A DNA stretch of 38,162 nucleotides from Psychromonas algicola (GCF_004378355.1 NZ_SNUB01000033.1:1-38162); one strand, 5' to 3'. Positions 28,758 to 37,831 are shown, counted from the first letter of the stretch. Notes: generated from the letters alone by a model not told the origin. A program made the numbers and translations.

Positions 28758-28806
28758 AGTGCGGTTTCATTTGTCACTTTTTACATTAAATGACACCGCA
28801 CTTTTT
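28758..28806 (+). terminator. Hairpin with T-run between dapF and xerC
   Basis: AGTGCGGT-T-TCATTT (28758-28772) pairs with AAATGA-C-ACCGCACT (28788-28802), 14 of 15 positions, around a 15-base loop, followed by five T. It is a likely intrinsic terminator that would partly separate dapF from xerC. Confidence 0.75.
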
Positions 28807-28849
28807 ATTATTTAGCTTTATTCTCTGAATCCACAACCTGAGATATAAC

Positions 28850-29767
28850 ATGAATTCTACTAATTCAATCAGTCCATTGTTACCCGACATCCAACGTTAT
28901 TTATCTCACCTTGCAAGTCAACGAGGCCTCAGCGAAGTCACCATCGAGAACTACCAGCGTAACCTAAACGAATTCATCGAACTGCTAAAGCCTAAAGACA
29001 TTCAAACGTGGCAACAATTAGATACTCATCAAGTGCGTTTACTTGCCAAACAGTTACACCAAAAAGGCATCAAAGCACGATCCATTGCGACCAAACTTTC
29101 TGCACTACGCTCTTTTCTCGAATACCTTGTCAAAAATGACCAACTTACTTTTAATCCAGCTAAAGGTGTATCTGCTCCAAAATTAGATAAACCACTACCT
29201 AAAAATATCAGTGTTGACGATATGGATCAGCTGCTAGATATTAATGGGGATGATCCACTTACTATACGTGATCACTGTATGATGGAACTAATGTATTCAT
29301 CTGGGCTACGCCTAAGCGAGTTAGTTGGTATTAACTTACAAGATATAAAGCTATCAGAAAAAGAAATCATGGTGACAGGTAAAGGTAGTAAACAGCGATT
29401 ATTACCCATTACTAAAAGCGCAGTTGAAACGATTAAACGCTGGCTAAAAATCAGAGCAGAATTTGCAGAATCAGGTGAGAACGCACTGTTTTTATCAAAG
29501 CAAAAAAGGCGTATTTCAACACGTAGTGTACAAATGAGAATGGAAAAATGGGGGCTAGAACAATCATTACCAAGCCATGTTAACCCTCATAAATTACGTC
29601 ACTCCTTTGCAACACATATGTTGGAATCTAGCGGTAACTTACGTGCAGTACAAACACTCTTAGGCCATGCCGATCTCGCCACCACACAAATTTATACACA
29701 TTTAGACTTTCAACATTTAGCGGAAGTGTATGACAAAGCACATCCTCGCGCTAAACGTAAGAAGTAA
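28850..29767 (+). CDS. xerC: Tyrosine recombinase XerC
   Basis: XerC resolves chromosome dimers at dif together with XerD, activated by FtsK. The product is 305 aa. The N-terminal SAM-like DNA-binding domain is about 12-100. The catalytic domain holds the complete set R154 (SGLRLSE), K178 (TGKGSK), H247 and R250 (HKLRHSF), H273 (LLGHAD) and nucleophile Y282 (IYTHLDF). Position between dapF and yigB is typical of XerC rather than XerD. The DUF484 gene that usually lies between dapF and xerC is missing. Confidence 0.95.
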   Translation: MNSTNSISPLLPDIQRYLSHLASQRGLSEVTIENYQRNLNEFIELLKPKDIQTWQQLDTHQVRLLAKQLHQKGIKARSIATKLSALRSFLEYLVKNDQLTFNPAKGVSAPKLDKPLPKNISVDDMDQLLDINGDDPLTIRDHCMMELMYSSGLRLSELVGINLQDIKLSEKEIMVTGKGSKQRLLPITKSAVETIKRWLKIRAEFAESGENALFLSKQKRRISTRSVQMRMEKWGLEQSLPSHVNPHKLRHSFATHMLESSGNLRAVQTLLGHADLATTQIYTHLDFQHLAEVYDKAHPRAKRKK

Positions 29768-29791
29768 AGTAAGCTAACAATGGAACAGAAA

Positions 29792-30499
29792 ATGAAATTT
29801 TATAAGCCATTACGCCCCTTTAAAGCCATCAGTTTTGATCTAGATGATACGCTTTATGATAACTATCCCATTATCAAAAAAGCAGAAAGCGAGTTTCTTG
29901 TTTACTTAACGACAACTTACCCAAAGCTATCAGAGTTAACTGAAAGAAAATGGCATCTTTATAAAAACATATTGATCAAAGAAACCCCTTCTCTTCGACA
30001 CGATGTTTCACAATGGCGTAAAGAAATACTTAAGCGCGTGATGGTGGTGTACGGCATACCAATGGTTGATGCAATTAAATACGCACAAGTGGCTTTTCAA
30101 AAATTTCTTGAATTACGCAGTAACTTTTCAGTACCACCAGCAAGTATTGCACTACTAAAAACGCTTTCACAACATTATCCAGTGGTTGCAATTACTAACG
30201 GGAATGTCGATGTTAAACAGATCGGTCTCAATGAGAGCTTTGAATTTGTATTGAAAGCAGGAGAAGGTTTAAACAGCAAGCCCCATATAGACCTATTTCA
30301 ACAAGCCGCTTTACAACTAGAAATAGATATCAGCGATATTTTACACGTTGGCGATCATTTAATAACTGACGTTTATGGTGCACAAAATAATCAAGCACAA
30401 GCCGTATGGTTTAACCCAAATGAAAAAGGTCTCGATGGTGGCAAGTTATTACCTTGTGTAGAAATTGCTGATATTCAAGATTTATTGAAGCTAATCTAA
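29792..30499 (+). CDS. yigB: HAD phosphatase YigB
   Basis: YigB is a haloacid-dehalogenase-family phosphatase; in E. coli it hydrolyses FMN and the riboflavin precursor 5-amino-6-(5-phosphoribitylamino)uracil. The product is 235 aa from the ATG at 29792 (MKFYKPL, as in the family). An ATG 12 bases upstream is possible. HAD motif I is SFDLDDTLYDN (about 14-24), motif II is VAITNGN (about 133-139), and the motif IV region is ILHVGDHLITDVYGA (about 186-200). It lies 24 bp after xerC, as in enterics. Confidence 0.92.
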   Translation: MKFYKPLRPFKAISFDLDDTLYDNYPIIKKAESEFLVYLTTTYPKLSELTERKWHLYKNILIKETPSLRHDVSQWRKEILKRVMVVYGIPMVDAIKYAQVAFQKFLELRSNFSVPPASIALLKTLSQHYPVVAITNGNVDVKQIGLNESFEFVLKAGEGLNSKPHIDLFQQAALQLEIDISDILHVGDHLITDVYGAQNNQAQAVWFNPNEKGLDGGKLLPCVEIADIQDLLKLI

Positions 30500-30531
30500 A
30501 AGTCTCTCATCATCACCACAAATACCGAGCA

Positions 30532-30585
30532 TTCACATTTATCTTATGTTTCGGTATAGTAGCGATCTACTGAATAAATAAACAG
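30532..30585 (+). promoter_or_regulatory. uvrD promoter with LexA box
   Basis: The -35 is TTCACA (30532-30537), the spacer 17 bp and the -10 TATAGT (30555-30560). Just downstream CTGAATAAATAAACAG (30570-30585) is a LexA box (CTG-N10-CAG), flanked by TA on the left. It should put uvrD under SOS control. Confidence 0.85.
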
Positions 30586-30593
30586 GCATTTTT

Positions 30594-32759
30594 ATGGACG
30601 TATCTTACCTTATCGATGGTTTAAATGATCATCAACGCGCAGCAGTTTCAGCACCAGAGCAAAATATGCTGGTATTAGCAGGCGCTGGTAGCGGTAAAAC
30701 ACGCGTTTTAACCCATAGAATTGCATGGTTAATGCAAGTTAATCATATTCCAACTTACGGTATTTTAGCGGTAACCTTTACCAATAAAGCTGCAAAGGAA
30801 ATGCGCGGTCGTATTGCAGATATTTGCCCGCAACAAATCGGCAGTATGTGGATTGGCACCTTCCATGGTATTGCACATCGTTTATTGCGCTTACATTATC
30901 AAGAAGCCAAACTACCAGAGCAGTTTCAAATCATTGATAGTGACGACCAACAAAAAATGGTTAAGCGTATTATCAAAAGCTTAGAGTTGGATGAAAAATA
31001 CTATCCAGCCAAAGAACTGCAATGGTATATCAACGATAAAAAAGACGAAGGGCTTCGTGCTAAACATATCGATCCCGGTTATAGCTTACAAGAAAAACAA
31101 CGCTTACAAGTTTATCAGGCCTATGAATCAGCCTGCCAACTTGCTGGCTTAGTTGATTTTGCTGAACTGCTTTTACGTGCTCATGAATTATTATTGAATA
31201 ATGCAGCATTACTAAAACACTACCAAGAACGCTTCCGCCATGTATTAGTGGACGAATTCCAAGATACCAATAAATTACAATACGCTTGGTTAACCTTATT
31301 AACCGACAGCGATAACTACCTCACCATTGTTGGTGATGACGACCAATCTATCTATGGATGGCGCGGTGCGGATATTGAAAATATTCAGCGATTCTTAAAA
31401 GAAAAAAATTCACCAGTAACCATTCGCTTAGAACAGAACTATCGGTCTACTGGAAATATTCTAAAAGCATCGAACAAGCTAATACAAAATAACACAGATC
31501 GTTTAGGTAAAGAGCTTTGGACAAGTGACGATGATGGCGAGCCAATCTCTATTTACAGCGCATTTAACGATTACGATGAAGTGCGATATGTCACTAGCCA
31601 ACTACAGACTTGGAAAAACGCAGGTAACAAATTAAGCGAATGTGCAATTTTATATCGTAGTAATGCACAATCTCGTCTATTTGAAGAACAATTAATGGCG
31701 CAACAAATCCCTTACCATATTTATGGTGGGCAACGTTTCTTCGATCGTTTAGAAATTAAAGACAGTATCGCTTACCTACGTTTGATGAATAACCATCAAG
31801 ACGATGCTGCATTTGAACGAATTGTGAATAAACCAAAACGTAAAATTGGTAACACCAGTCTCGATAAAATAAGAATCTGTGCGCGTGAGCAAGGTTATAC
31901 ATTATGGCAAGCAAGCCAGTACTTGATTGAGAATAAAGCCTTAAGCCCTGCAGCGAGAGCTTCATTAAGTGGTTTTTTAGAGTTGATTAATCGCTTCAAA
32001 AACGAAACCTCTGAACTCCCTTTATTTCAAATGGTGGATCACATCAATCAACATTCTGGTTTAGTGGCCATGTTTGAAGCAGAGAAAGGCGAAAAATCAC
32101 GTAGCCGAATAGAAAACTTACAAGAACTTGTTTCTGCAACCAAAGCCTTTGTGATCCCAGAAGAAGAACAAGAAATGGAAGAGCTAACGGCTTTCCTCGC
32201 CTATGCAGCGTTAGAATCAGGCGATAACCAAGCCGATGAGTTTGAAGATGCCGTACAATTAATGACAATGCACGCCGCTAAAGGCTTAGAATTCCCACAG
32301 GTGTTCATTGTGGGCGTTGAAGAAGGGATGTTCCCAGGACAACAATCAGCAACCGATGAGAGCCGTTTAGCTGAAGAGCGTCGCTTATGTTACGTAGGTT
32401 TAACACGTGCCATGGTGAAATTAACACTTTGTCATGCAGAAACGCGCCGACTATACGGACAAGAAAAGTTCCACCCTCCTTCACGTTTTATTAGTGAACT
32501 ACCAGAAGAAAATATTGAATACATTCGTTTAAAAGCGCAAGTGCGTCGAGCAGAACCCGTTGTTCGTAAAGCTAAGCTCGCTATAACGCAAGATATTCAA
32601 GGCTTCAAACTAGGCCAACAAGTCATACACGCTAAATTTGGAGAAGGCACCATCACAGCACAAGAAGGCAGCGGAGAAAACAGCCGTTTGCAAGTGCACT
32701 TTATGGATGTAGGTAGTAAATGGTTAATGACAAGTTATGCAAATTTAAAAACGCTGTAA
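30594..32759 (+). CDS. uvrD: DNA helicase II UvrD
   Basis: UvrD is a superfamily 1A 3'-5' helicase that unwinds DNA in nucleotide-excision and mismatch repair and strips RecA. The product is 721 aa, the normal size. The Walker A motif is LAGAGSGKTRVL (about 28-39), the Q-motif LNDHQRAAV (10-18), motif Ia TFTNKAAKEM, Walker B LVDEFQDTN (about 218-226), motif III GDDDQSIYGWRGA, motif IV RLEQNYRS, motif V TMHAAKGLEF and motif VI VGLTRA. The C-terminal Tudor-like tail (GQQVIHAKFGEGTI) is present. A LexA box lies at its promoter. Confidence 0.97.
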   Translation: MDVSYLIDGLNDHQRAAVSAPEQNMLVLAGAGSGKTRVLTHRIAWLMQVNHIPTYGILAVTFTNKAAKEMRGRIADICPQQIGSMWIGTFHGIAHRLLRLHYQEAKLPEQFQIIDSDDQQKMVKRIIKSLELDEKYYPAKELQWYINDKKDEGLRAKHIDPGYSLQEKQRLQVYQAYESACQLAGLVDFAELLLRAHELLLNNAALLKHYQERFRHVLVDEFQDTNKLQYAWLTLLTDSDNYLTIVGDDDQSIYGWRGADIENIQRFLKEKNSPVTIRLEQNYRSTGNILKASNKLIQNNTDRLGKELWTSDDDGEPISIYSAFNDYDEVRYVTSQLQTWKNAGNKLSECAILYRSNAQSRLFEEQLMAQQIPYHIYGGQRFFDRLEIKDSIAYLRLMNNHQDDAAFERIVNKPKRKIGNTSLDKIRICAREQGYTLWQASQYLIENKALSPAARASLSGFLELINRFKNETSELPLFQMVDHINQHSGLVAMFEAEKGEKSRSRIENLQELVSATKAFVIPEEEQEMEELTAFLAYAALESGDNQADEFEDAVQLMTMHAAKGLEFPQVFIVGVEEGMFPGQQSATDESRLAEERRLCYVGLTRAMVKLTLCHAETRRLYGQEKFHPPSRFISELPEENIEYIRLKAQVRRAEPVVRKAKLAITQDIQGFKLGQQVIHAKFGEGTITAQEGSGENSRLQVHFMDVGSKWLMTSYANLKTL

Positions 32760-32861
32760 GTGTTTGATATTCACAAAACAGAACAATTAACAGTCATTAA
32801 AAGCAAATTTATATCAATTTACTATTCCAAATGGTGATAAATATAAAATACTGACTATGAT

Positions 32862-32913
32862 TAGCTCCTATTCGATTCTCTTTAGCAGAATTGACTGTAT
32901 TTATTAGGAGTTA
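32862..32913 (+). promoter_or_regulatory. Leader that can pair with its own ribosome-binding site
   Basis: TAGCTCCTA (32862-32870) can pair over nine positions, one of them G-U, with TAGGAGTTA (32905-32913). The latter contains the AGGAG ribosome-binding site of the next gene. A smaller ATTCT/AGAAT hairpin lies in the loop. It could be a translational switch; no known riboswitch class is recognised. Confidence 0.35.
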
Positions 32914-32916
32914 TGT

Positions 32917-33372
32917 ATGCGCCTCAAGCCAGTAAAAGATTTTTTACTTTATATAGAAGACTGCCACCAAGCATTAGCAGATCTCTATAAGCGATTAAGC
33001 GTTGAAGCCACAGATCACAAAGTAAAGTTACTATTAGAATATATGCAAAACAAAGAGCAGGTTTCATATCAAAACTTAAATAACTTCGTTCAAGAAGCTT
33101 CACCAAGCCTATTAGATACTTGGTTAGATAATAATTTTGATCAAAGCTTTCCTTTACGTTGTAAAAACTTAAAGTTAAACCCAGAGTTAGCTATTAAAGA
33201 TGTGGTCAGTTTGGCGATGAAGCTTGATGTACAGTTGATCGACTTAATGCAAACAGCCGCTTTTGATAGTCATACTATTGAAGCAGAATTAGCACTTGAG
33301 AAGTTAACAAACCAAGAAGAAGAAATGCTCTACCAAGCAGTCATCGCAAGTCACGACTTCGAATATATGTAA
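32917..33372 (+). CDS. Unknown helical protein, ferritin-like pattern
   Basis: I do not recognise this 151-aa protein. AGGAG (32906-32910) lies 6 bases before the ATG, so it is very likely translated. It appears all-helical and soluble, with no signal peptide. Two halves show the spacing of a ferritin/rubrerythrin-like bundle: a first helix pair at about 8-28 and 33-60 ending KEQVSYQNL, and a second pair at about 90-118 and 122-149 ending EEEMLYQAV. Where E-x2-H iron ligands are expected, both halves have tyrosine. It sits alone between uvrD and argS, with inverted repeats on both sides. Confidence 0.7.
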   Translation: MRLKPVKDFLLYIEDCHQALADLYKRLSVEATDHKVKLLLEYMQNKEQVSYQNLNNFVQEASPSLLDTWLDNNFDQSFPLRCKNLKLNPELAIKDVVSLAMKLDVQLIDLMQTAAFDSHTIEAELALEKLTNQEEEMLYQAVIASHDFEYM

Positions 33373-33384
33373 ATTTTTATGGCA

Positions 33385-33426
33385 AAGTTAATAACAATAT
33401 GCACTTTTCATGGGTGTTATTAACTT
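33385..33426. other. Perfect 12-bp inverted repeat upstream of argS
   Basis: AAGTTAATAACA (33385-33396) and TGTTATTAACTT (33415-33426) are exact inverted copies around an 18-base loop. The first begins 12 bases after the preceding stop codon. The stem is AT-rich and no T-run follows, so it may be a weak terminator or a dimeric operator for argS. Confidence 0.5.
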
Positions 33427-33500
33427 ACTCTAGTCTTCACCACCGATAAACGGTAGAATCTGCGCTACTTTATTTGTCAGAATCCATTGGTGAGCATTCC

Positions 33501-35249
33501 ATGAAAACATTAATTCAAAATCTACTTGAGCAAGCGGTTGCTTCGTTACAAGAACAACAAATTCTACCGGCTGATGTTCAACCACGAATTGCCATTGATC
33601 GCACCAAAGACAAATCTCATGGTGATTTTGCTAACAACCTAGCGTTAATGTTAGCAAAACCTGCCAAACAAAATCCTCGTGCATTAGCAGAGCTTATTGT
33701 AAAAAACCTACCGGCATCTGATTTAGTGATCAAAACTGAAATTGCTGGACCGGGTTTTATTAACTTTTTCATCAATCCTAATTATCTTGAAAAGCAAATT
33801 GATAACGCATTTGCAGATCCACGCTTAAATGTTGAAAAAACAACAGCACCACAAACTATCGTAATTGATTACTCTTCTCCAAACCTTGCAAAAGAAATGC
33901 ACGTTGGCCATTTACGCTCAACCATTATCGGTGACTCAGTAACGCGCACGCTTGAATTCCAAGGTAACAAGGTTATTCGCCAAAATCATGTTGGAGATTG
34001 GGGCACACAATTTGGTATGTTGCTCGCGTATATGGAAGAACTACGTGCCAAAGGTGAAGAAATCAACAAGAACCTAGCAAACTTAGAAGTATTCTACCGC
34101 GCAGCAAAAGGACGTTTTGATGAATCAGAAGATTTTGCAAACCGTTCTCGTGACCTTGTGGTTGCATTACAAAGTGGCGATGAAGAATGCTTAACATTAT
34201 GGAAAGAATTTAAAGATATCAGTATCGCCCATTGCCAAGAAGCCTATGAGCGTTTAGGCGTTAGCTTAAGCATCGGCGATGTTCACGGTGAAAGCGCCTA
34301 CAATAAAGACCTTGCCGTTGTGGTTAGCGATTTAGATAAAAAAGGATTACTACAAGAAAGCCAAGGTGCTAAATGTGTTTTCCTAGACAACTTCAAAAAT
34401 AAAGAAGGCGAACCGCTTCCTGTTATTATTATGAAGAAAGATGGTGGATTCTTATATGCGACTTCTGATTTAGCCGCTATCCGTTACCGCCAGTCATCAC
34501 TAAATGCAGACCGAGTGTTATATTTCGTAGATGCTCGTCAAGGGTTACACTTCCAACAAGTCTTTGAAGTTGCTCGTTTAGCTGACTTTGTTAAAGCAGG
34601 CACAACGCTTGAGCATATGCCATTTGGTACTGTAATGGGGGAAGATGGAAAACCATTCAAAACTCGTGCAGGCTCAACACCTAAATTAGCAGACCTATTA
34701 ACGGAAGCTGAAGAACGCGCTTACGAACTCGTAAAAGAAAAAAATCAAGAGATGCCAGAAGATGAATTACGCCATATTGCTTCTGTCGTGGGCATTTCTT
34801 CTGTTAAATATGCAGATTTATCAAAAAACCGTACCAGCGATTACACTTTCAGTTTTGATAGTATGTTAAGTTTTGAAGGTAACACAGCACCTTACTTGCT
34901 ATATGCTTACACTCGCGTAGTCAGTATATTCAACAAAGCAGGTATTGAAATTGATAGCATTACAGCTGATGTTTCATTCACTGAAGAAAAAGAGAAAGAC
35001 TTAGCAAGTAAGCTTATGCAGTTTAATGAAATTATTGATCAAGTAGGTAAACAAGGAATGCCACACTTCCTATGTGCATACTTATTTGAATTAGCAGGCT
35101 TATTTTCAAGCTTTTACGAAGCATGTCCTATTTTAATTGCAGAAAATGAAAGCCAAAAACAAAGTCGTTTAAAATTAGCAGGACTTACCGCTAAAACGCT
35201 ACAACAAGGGCTATCATTATTAGGCATTAACACATTGGAACGAATGTAA
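33501..35249 (+). CDS. argS: Arginyl-tRNA synthetase ArgS
   Basis: ArgS is a class I synthetase charging tRNA-Arg. The product is 582 aa from the ATG at 33501, matching the family start ([13 protein letters not shown]); a TTG 27 bases upstream is unlikely. The N-terminal Arg-tRNA recognition domain is about 1-100. The HIGH motif is HVGH, in [28 protein letters not shown] follows. A canonical KMSKS is replaced by the family variant around FKTRAG. The C-terminal anticodon-binding domain ends the protein. It lies 2 bp before ftsN. A possible -10 TAGAAT is at 33454-33459. Confidence 0.96.
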   Translation: MKTLIQNLLEQAVASLQEQQILPADVQPRIAIDRTKDKSHGDFANNLALMLAKPAKQNPRALAELIVKNLPASDLVIKTEIAGPGFINFFINPNYLEKQIDNAFADPRLNVEKTTAPQTIVIDYSSPNLAKEMHVGHLRSTIIGDSVTRTLEFQGNKVIRQNHVGDWGTQFGMLLAYMEELRAKGEEINKNLANLEVFYRAAKGRFDESEDFANRSRDLVVALQSGDEECLTLWKEFKDISIAHCQEAYERLGVSLSIGDVHGESAYNKDLAVVVSDLDKKGLLQESQGAKCVFLDNFKNKEGEPLPVIIMKKDGGFLYATSDLAAIRYRQSSLNADRVLYFVDARQGLHFQQVFEVARLADFVKAGTTLEHMPFGTVMGEDGKPFKTRAGSTPKLADLLTEAEERAYELVKEKNQEMPEDELRHIASVVGISSVKYADLSKNRTSDYTFSFDSMLSFEGNTAPYLLYAYTRVVSIFNKAGIEIDSITADVSFTEEKEKDLASKLMQFNEIIDQVGKQGMPHFLCAYLFELAGLFSSFYEACPILIAENESQKQSRLKLAGLTAKTLQQGLSLLGINTLERM

Positions 35250-35251
35250 TA

Positions 35252-35770
35252 ATGGCAAGAGTCACACGTAGAAAGCCTGCGAAGCGGGCAACAAACAATA
35301 GAAATAGTAAGCGCAAACAAACCAAGCAAGGATTTCCTTTCATTGCTACTTTTGTTGCACTGGCTTTGATCGGCTTTATTGCTTATTTTGTTTTTGCTGT
35401 TGAAAAACCACCAGCAAAACCTAAGCCGAAGAAAACCGTTGTTAAAGAAGAGGTCTTACCTGAAAAACCTCAACCTATGTGGGATTATGTTGACGCTTTA
35501 AAAACCAAAGAAGTTAAAGTTGATATTCCAGAAGAGAAAAAACCAACCAAACCTTACCAAATGCAGTGTGGATCATTTAGAAATAAAAGTGATGCAGAAG
35601 CGCTTAAAGCGACCATTGCATTCCAAGGTTTAGAAAGTACAGTTAAAAAAACAGGTAGCTGGTATCGCGTAATATTAGGTCCTTACGATCGTAAACGTCT
35701 TGCAGAAAAAGAAAGGCACATGTTACAGCGAGCAAAAATAAACGGCTGTAAAATCTGGCTCTGGCGTTAA
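35252..35770 (+). CDS. ftsN: Cell-division SPOR protein FtsN (short form)
   Basis: FtsN is a bitopic inner-membrane protein that triggers septal peptidoglycan synthesis. The product is 172 aa. A basic cytoplasmic tail (about 1-27, rich in R and K) is followed by one transmembrane helix (29-49) and a Pro/Lys-rich linker. A short conserved segment, WDYVDALKTKEVKV (about 76-89), corresponds to the essential region. The C-terminal SPOR domain (about 98-172, YQMQCGSFRNKSDAEALKA ... YRVILGPYDRKRLAE) binds denuded glycan strands. It is much shorter than E. coli FtsN (about 319 aa), with a reduced linker. Position argS-ftsN-hslVU is conserved. Confidence 0.9.
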   Translation: MARVTRRKPAKRATNNRNSKRKQTKQGFPFIATFVALALIGFIAYFVFAVEKPPAKPKPKKTVVKEEVLPEKPQPMWDYVDALKTKEVKVDIPEEKKPTKPYQMQCGSFRNKSDAEALKATIAFQGLESTVKKTGSWYRVILGPYDRKRLAEKERHMLQRAKINGCKIWLWR

Positions 35771-35780
35771 AGGTTATTAT

Positions 35781-35808
35781 AAAGGAGAACTTAGGTTCTC
35801 CTTTTCTT
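35781..35808 (+). terminator. Intrinsic terminator after ftsN
   Basis: A 10-bp stem, AAAGGAGAAC (35781-35790) with GTTCTCCTTT (35795-35804), has a 4-base loop and a short T/C tail. It lies 10 bp after the ftsN stop and separates ftsN from the heat-shock promoter. Confidence 0.75.
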
Positions 35809-35819
35809 TGTCTATTTCC

Positions 35820-35847
35820 CTTGAATTCATTAAAAACTCCCCCACTT
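35820..35847 (+). promoter_or_regulatory. Sigma-32 heat-shock promoter of hslVU
   Basis: The -35 is CTTGAA (35820-35825), the spacer 14 bp and the -10 CCCCACTT (35840-35847). This fits the RpoH consensus CTTGAA-N13/15-CCCCATnT with one mismatch in the -10. The start site should be near 35855, about 60 bases before hslV. Confidence 0.82.
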
Positions 35848-35915
35848 AATATTTATTAAACCAAAACAATTATTTGGTTGTCTCATTCTCTTCTCAATTA
35901 ATAAAAGGTATCAAT

Positions 35916-36464
35916 ATGACTACTATTGTTTCTGTACGTCGCGGTAATCAAGTGGTTATCGGTGGTGATGGTCAGGTATCACTGGGTAACACTGTAATGA
36001 AAGGCAATGCGCGTAAAGTACACCGCTTGTACAACGATAAGGTCATTGCTGGCTTTGCGGGAGGTACTGCAGATGCATTCACTCTTTTAGAACGTTTCGA
36101 AGCCAAACTACAAGCCCACCAAGGCAATTTAGAACGCGCCGCAGTTGAACTAGCAAAGGATTGGCGAACCGATCGCATGCTAAGAAAATTAGAAGCTTTA
36201 TTAGCGGTCGCAGATGCAAAGCATTCTTATATTATTACGGGTAATGGTGATGTTGTTCGTCCCGAAAATGACCTAATTGCTATTGGCTCTGGCGGTAACT
36301 TTGCACAATCAGCGGCAATGGCGTTATTAGAAAACACTGACTTGTCTGCTCAAGAGATCGTTGAAAAAGCCTTAACTATCGCCGGCAACATTTGTGTATT
36401 TACTAACACAAACCAAACAATTGAATGTATCGATATCGATGCAAAACTAGCAGTTAAAGACTAG
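35916..36464 (+). CDS. hslV: ATP-dependent protease subunit HslV
   Basis: HslV (ClpQ) is the proteasome-like peptidase of the HslUV heat-shock protease, forming two stacked hexamers. The product is 182 aa from the ATG at 35916; AAAGG (35904-35908) lies 7 bases upstream. After Met removal the nucleophile is Thr1 of TTIVSVRRG. The blocks [33 protein letters not shown] and [13 protein letters not shown] match the family almost exactly. A longer reading from 35874 would bury the catalytic threonine and is rejected. It lies 8 bp before hslU. Confidence 0.97.
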   Translation: MTTIVSVRRGNQVVIGGDGQVSLGNTVMKGNARKVHRLYNDKVIAGFAGGTADAFTLLERFEAKLQAHQGNLERAAVELAKDWRTDRMLRKLEALLAVADAKHSYIITGNGDVVRPENDLIAIGSGGNFAQSAAMALLENTDLSAQEIVEKALTIAGNICVFTNTNQTIECIDIDAKLAVKD

Positions 36465-36472
36465 GAAAAAAC

Positions 36473-37831
36473 ATGACTAATACTATGACCAACAACATGA
36501 CACCACAACAAATTGCACATGAGCTAGACCGCCATATTATTGGACAAAGCAAAGCAAAACGCGCCGTAGCCATTGCATTACGTAACCGCTGGCGTCGTAT
36601 GCAGCTTGATGAAGATATTCGTCAAGAAGTCACTCCTAAAAATATTTTGATGATCGGTCCAACGGGTGTAGGTAAAACTGAAATTGCACGCCGCTTAGCA
36701 AAATTAGCTAACGCTCCTTTCATCAAAGTAGAAGCAACAAAATTTACTGAAGTGGGTTATGTCGGTAAAGAAGTTGAAAGCATTGTTAAAGATCTTGTTG
36801 AAGCAGCAATTAAAATCACCAAAGAACAAGAGCTAAAAAAAGTGACAGCGCAAGCGGAAGACTTAGCAGAAGATCGCATTCTTGATATCTTGATTCCACC
36901 AGCGAAAACAGCAACAGAATGGGATGTTAACAATACAGCACCCGCTGAAGAAGGTGCAGCAAGACAGTCTTTCCGTAAGAAATTACGTGAAGGCACCTTA
37001 GATGATAAAGAGATCGAAGTAGACGTTCCAGCTCCACAGATCGGTGTAGAAATTATGGCGCCTCCTGGTATGGAAGAAATGACCAACCAACTTCAAGGCA
37101 TGTTTCAGAATTTAAATAGTAAAAGCGAATCTAAAAAACGCACTATGAAAATTAAAGACGCATTGAAAGCGTTAATAGAAACTGAAGCGTCTAAATTAAT
37201 TAACCAAGAAGACCTAAAAGAAAAAGCGATTTTTGCGGCAGAAAACAACGGTATTATCTTCATTGATGAAATCGATAAAATCTGTAAACGTGGTGAATCT
37301 TCAGGTCCAGACGTTTCTCGTGAAGGTGTTCAACGTGACTTATTACCTTTAATTGAAGGTTCAACGGTTAACACCAAGCACGGCATGGTAAAAACAGACC
37401 ATATGTTATTTATTGCATCAGGTGCATTCCAAGTAGCAAAACCTTCTGATTTGATTCCAGAATTACAAGGTCGTCTACCAATCCGTGTAGAACTAGAAGC
37501 ATTACGTGAAGAAGATTTAGCGCGTATATTAACTGAGCCAAAAGCATCATTAAGCGAGCAATACCAAGCATTGCTAGCAACAGAAGGTGTTACGATTAAC
37601 TTCACTGAATGTGGTATTAATAAAATTGCTAAGTCTGCATGGCAAGTAAACGAAACCACTGAAAACATTGGTGCTCGTCGTTTACACACTATGATGGAAC
37701 ACATCATGGATGAGTTGTCATATGAAGCGACAGAACGTTCAGGTGATTCAATCACGATTGATGAAGCCTACGTAGCGAATATGTTAGATGAAGTGGTTAA
37801 AGACGAAGATTTAACACGTTATATTCTGTAA
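36473..37831 (+). CDS. hslU: HslU ATPase (ClpY)
   Basis: HslU is the AAA+ unfoldase that feeds substrates into HslV. The product is 452 aa from the ATG at 36473; AGGA lies 6 to 7 bases upstream, and Met9 ([10 protein letters not shown]) is where most relatives begin. Walker A is GPTGVGKTE (about 63-71), the pore loop is GYVGKEV (about 96-102), and the I-domain is about 115-235. Walker B is [10 protein letters not shown] (about 261-270), sensor 2 is NIGARRLH (about 399-406), and the C-terminal DLTRYIL inserts into HslV. The terminator downstream closes the operon. Confidence 0.97.
   Translation: MTNTMTNNMTPQQIAHELDRHIIGQSKAKRAVAIALRNRWRRMQLDEDIRQEVTPKNILMIGPTGVGKTEIARRLAKLANAPFIKVEATKFTEVGYVGKEVESIVKDLVEAAIKITKEQELKKVTAQAEDLAEDRILDILIPPAKTATEWDVNNTAPAEEGAARQSFRKKLREGTLDDKEIEVDVPAPQIGVEIMAPPGMEEMTNQLQGMFQNLNSKSESKKRTMKIKDALKALIETEASKLINQEDLKEKAIFAAENNGIIFIDEIDKICKRGESSGPDVSREGVQRDLLPLIEGSTVNTKHGMVKTDHMLFIASGAFQVAKPSDLIPELQGRLPIRVELEALREEDLARILTEPKASLSEQYQALLATEGVTINFTECGINKIAKSAWQVNETTENIGARRLHTMMEHIMDELSYEATERSGDSITIDEAYVANMLDEVVKDEDLTRYIL

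Noticed and set aside
37330-37755. Long antisense frames inside hslU (also 36757-37086).
   Set aside because: They are by-products of codon use in a conserved gene, with no ribosome-binding sites or protein features.
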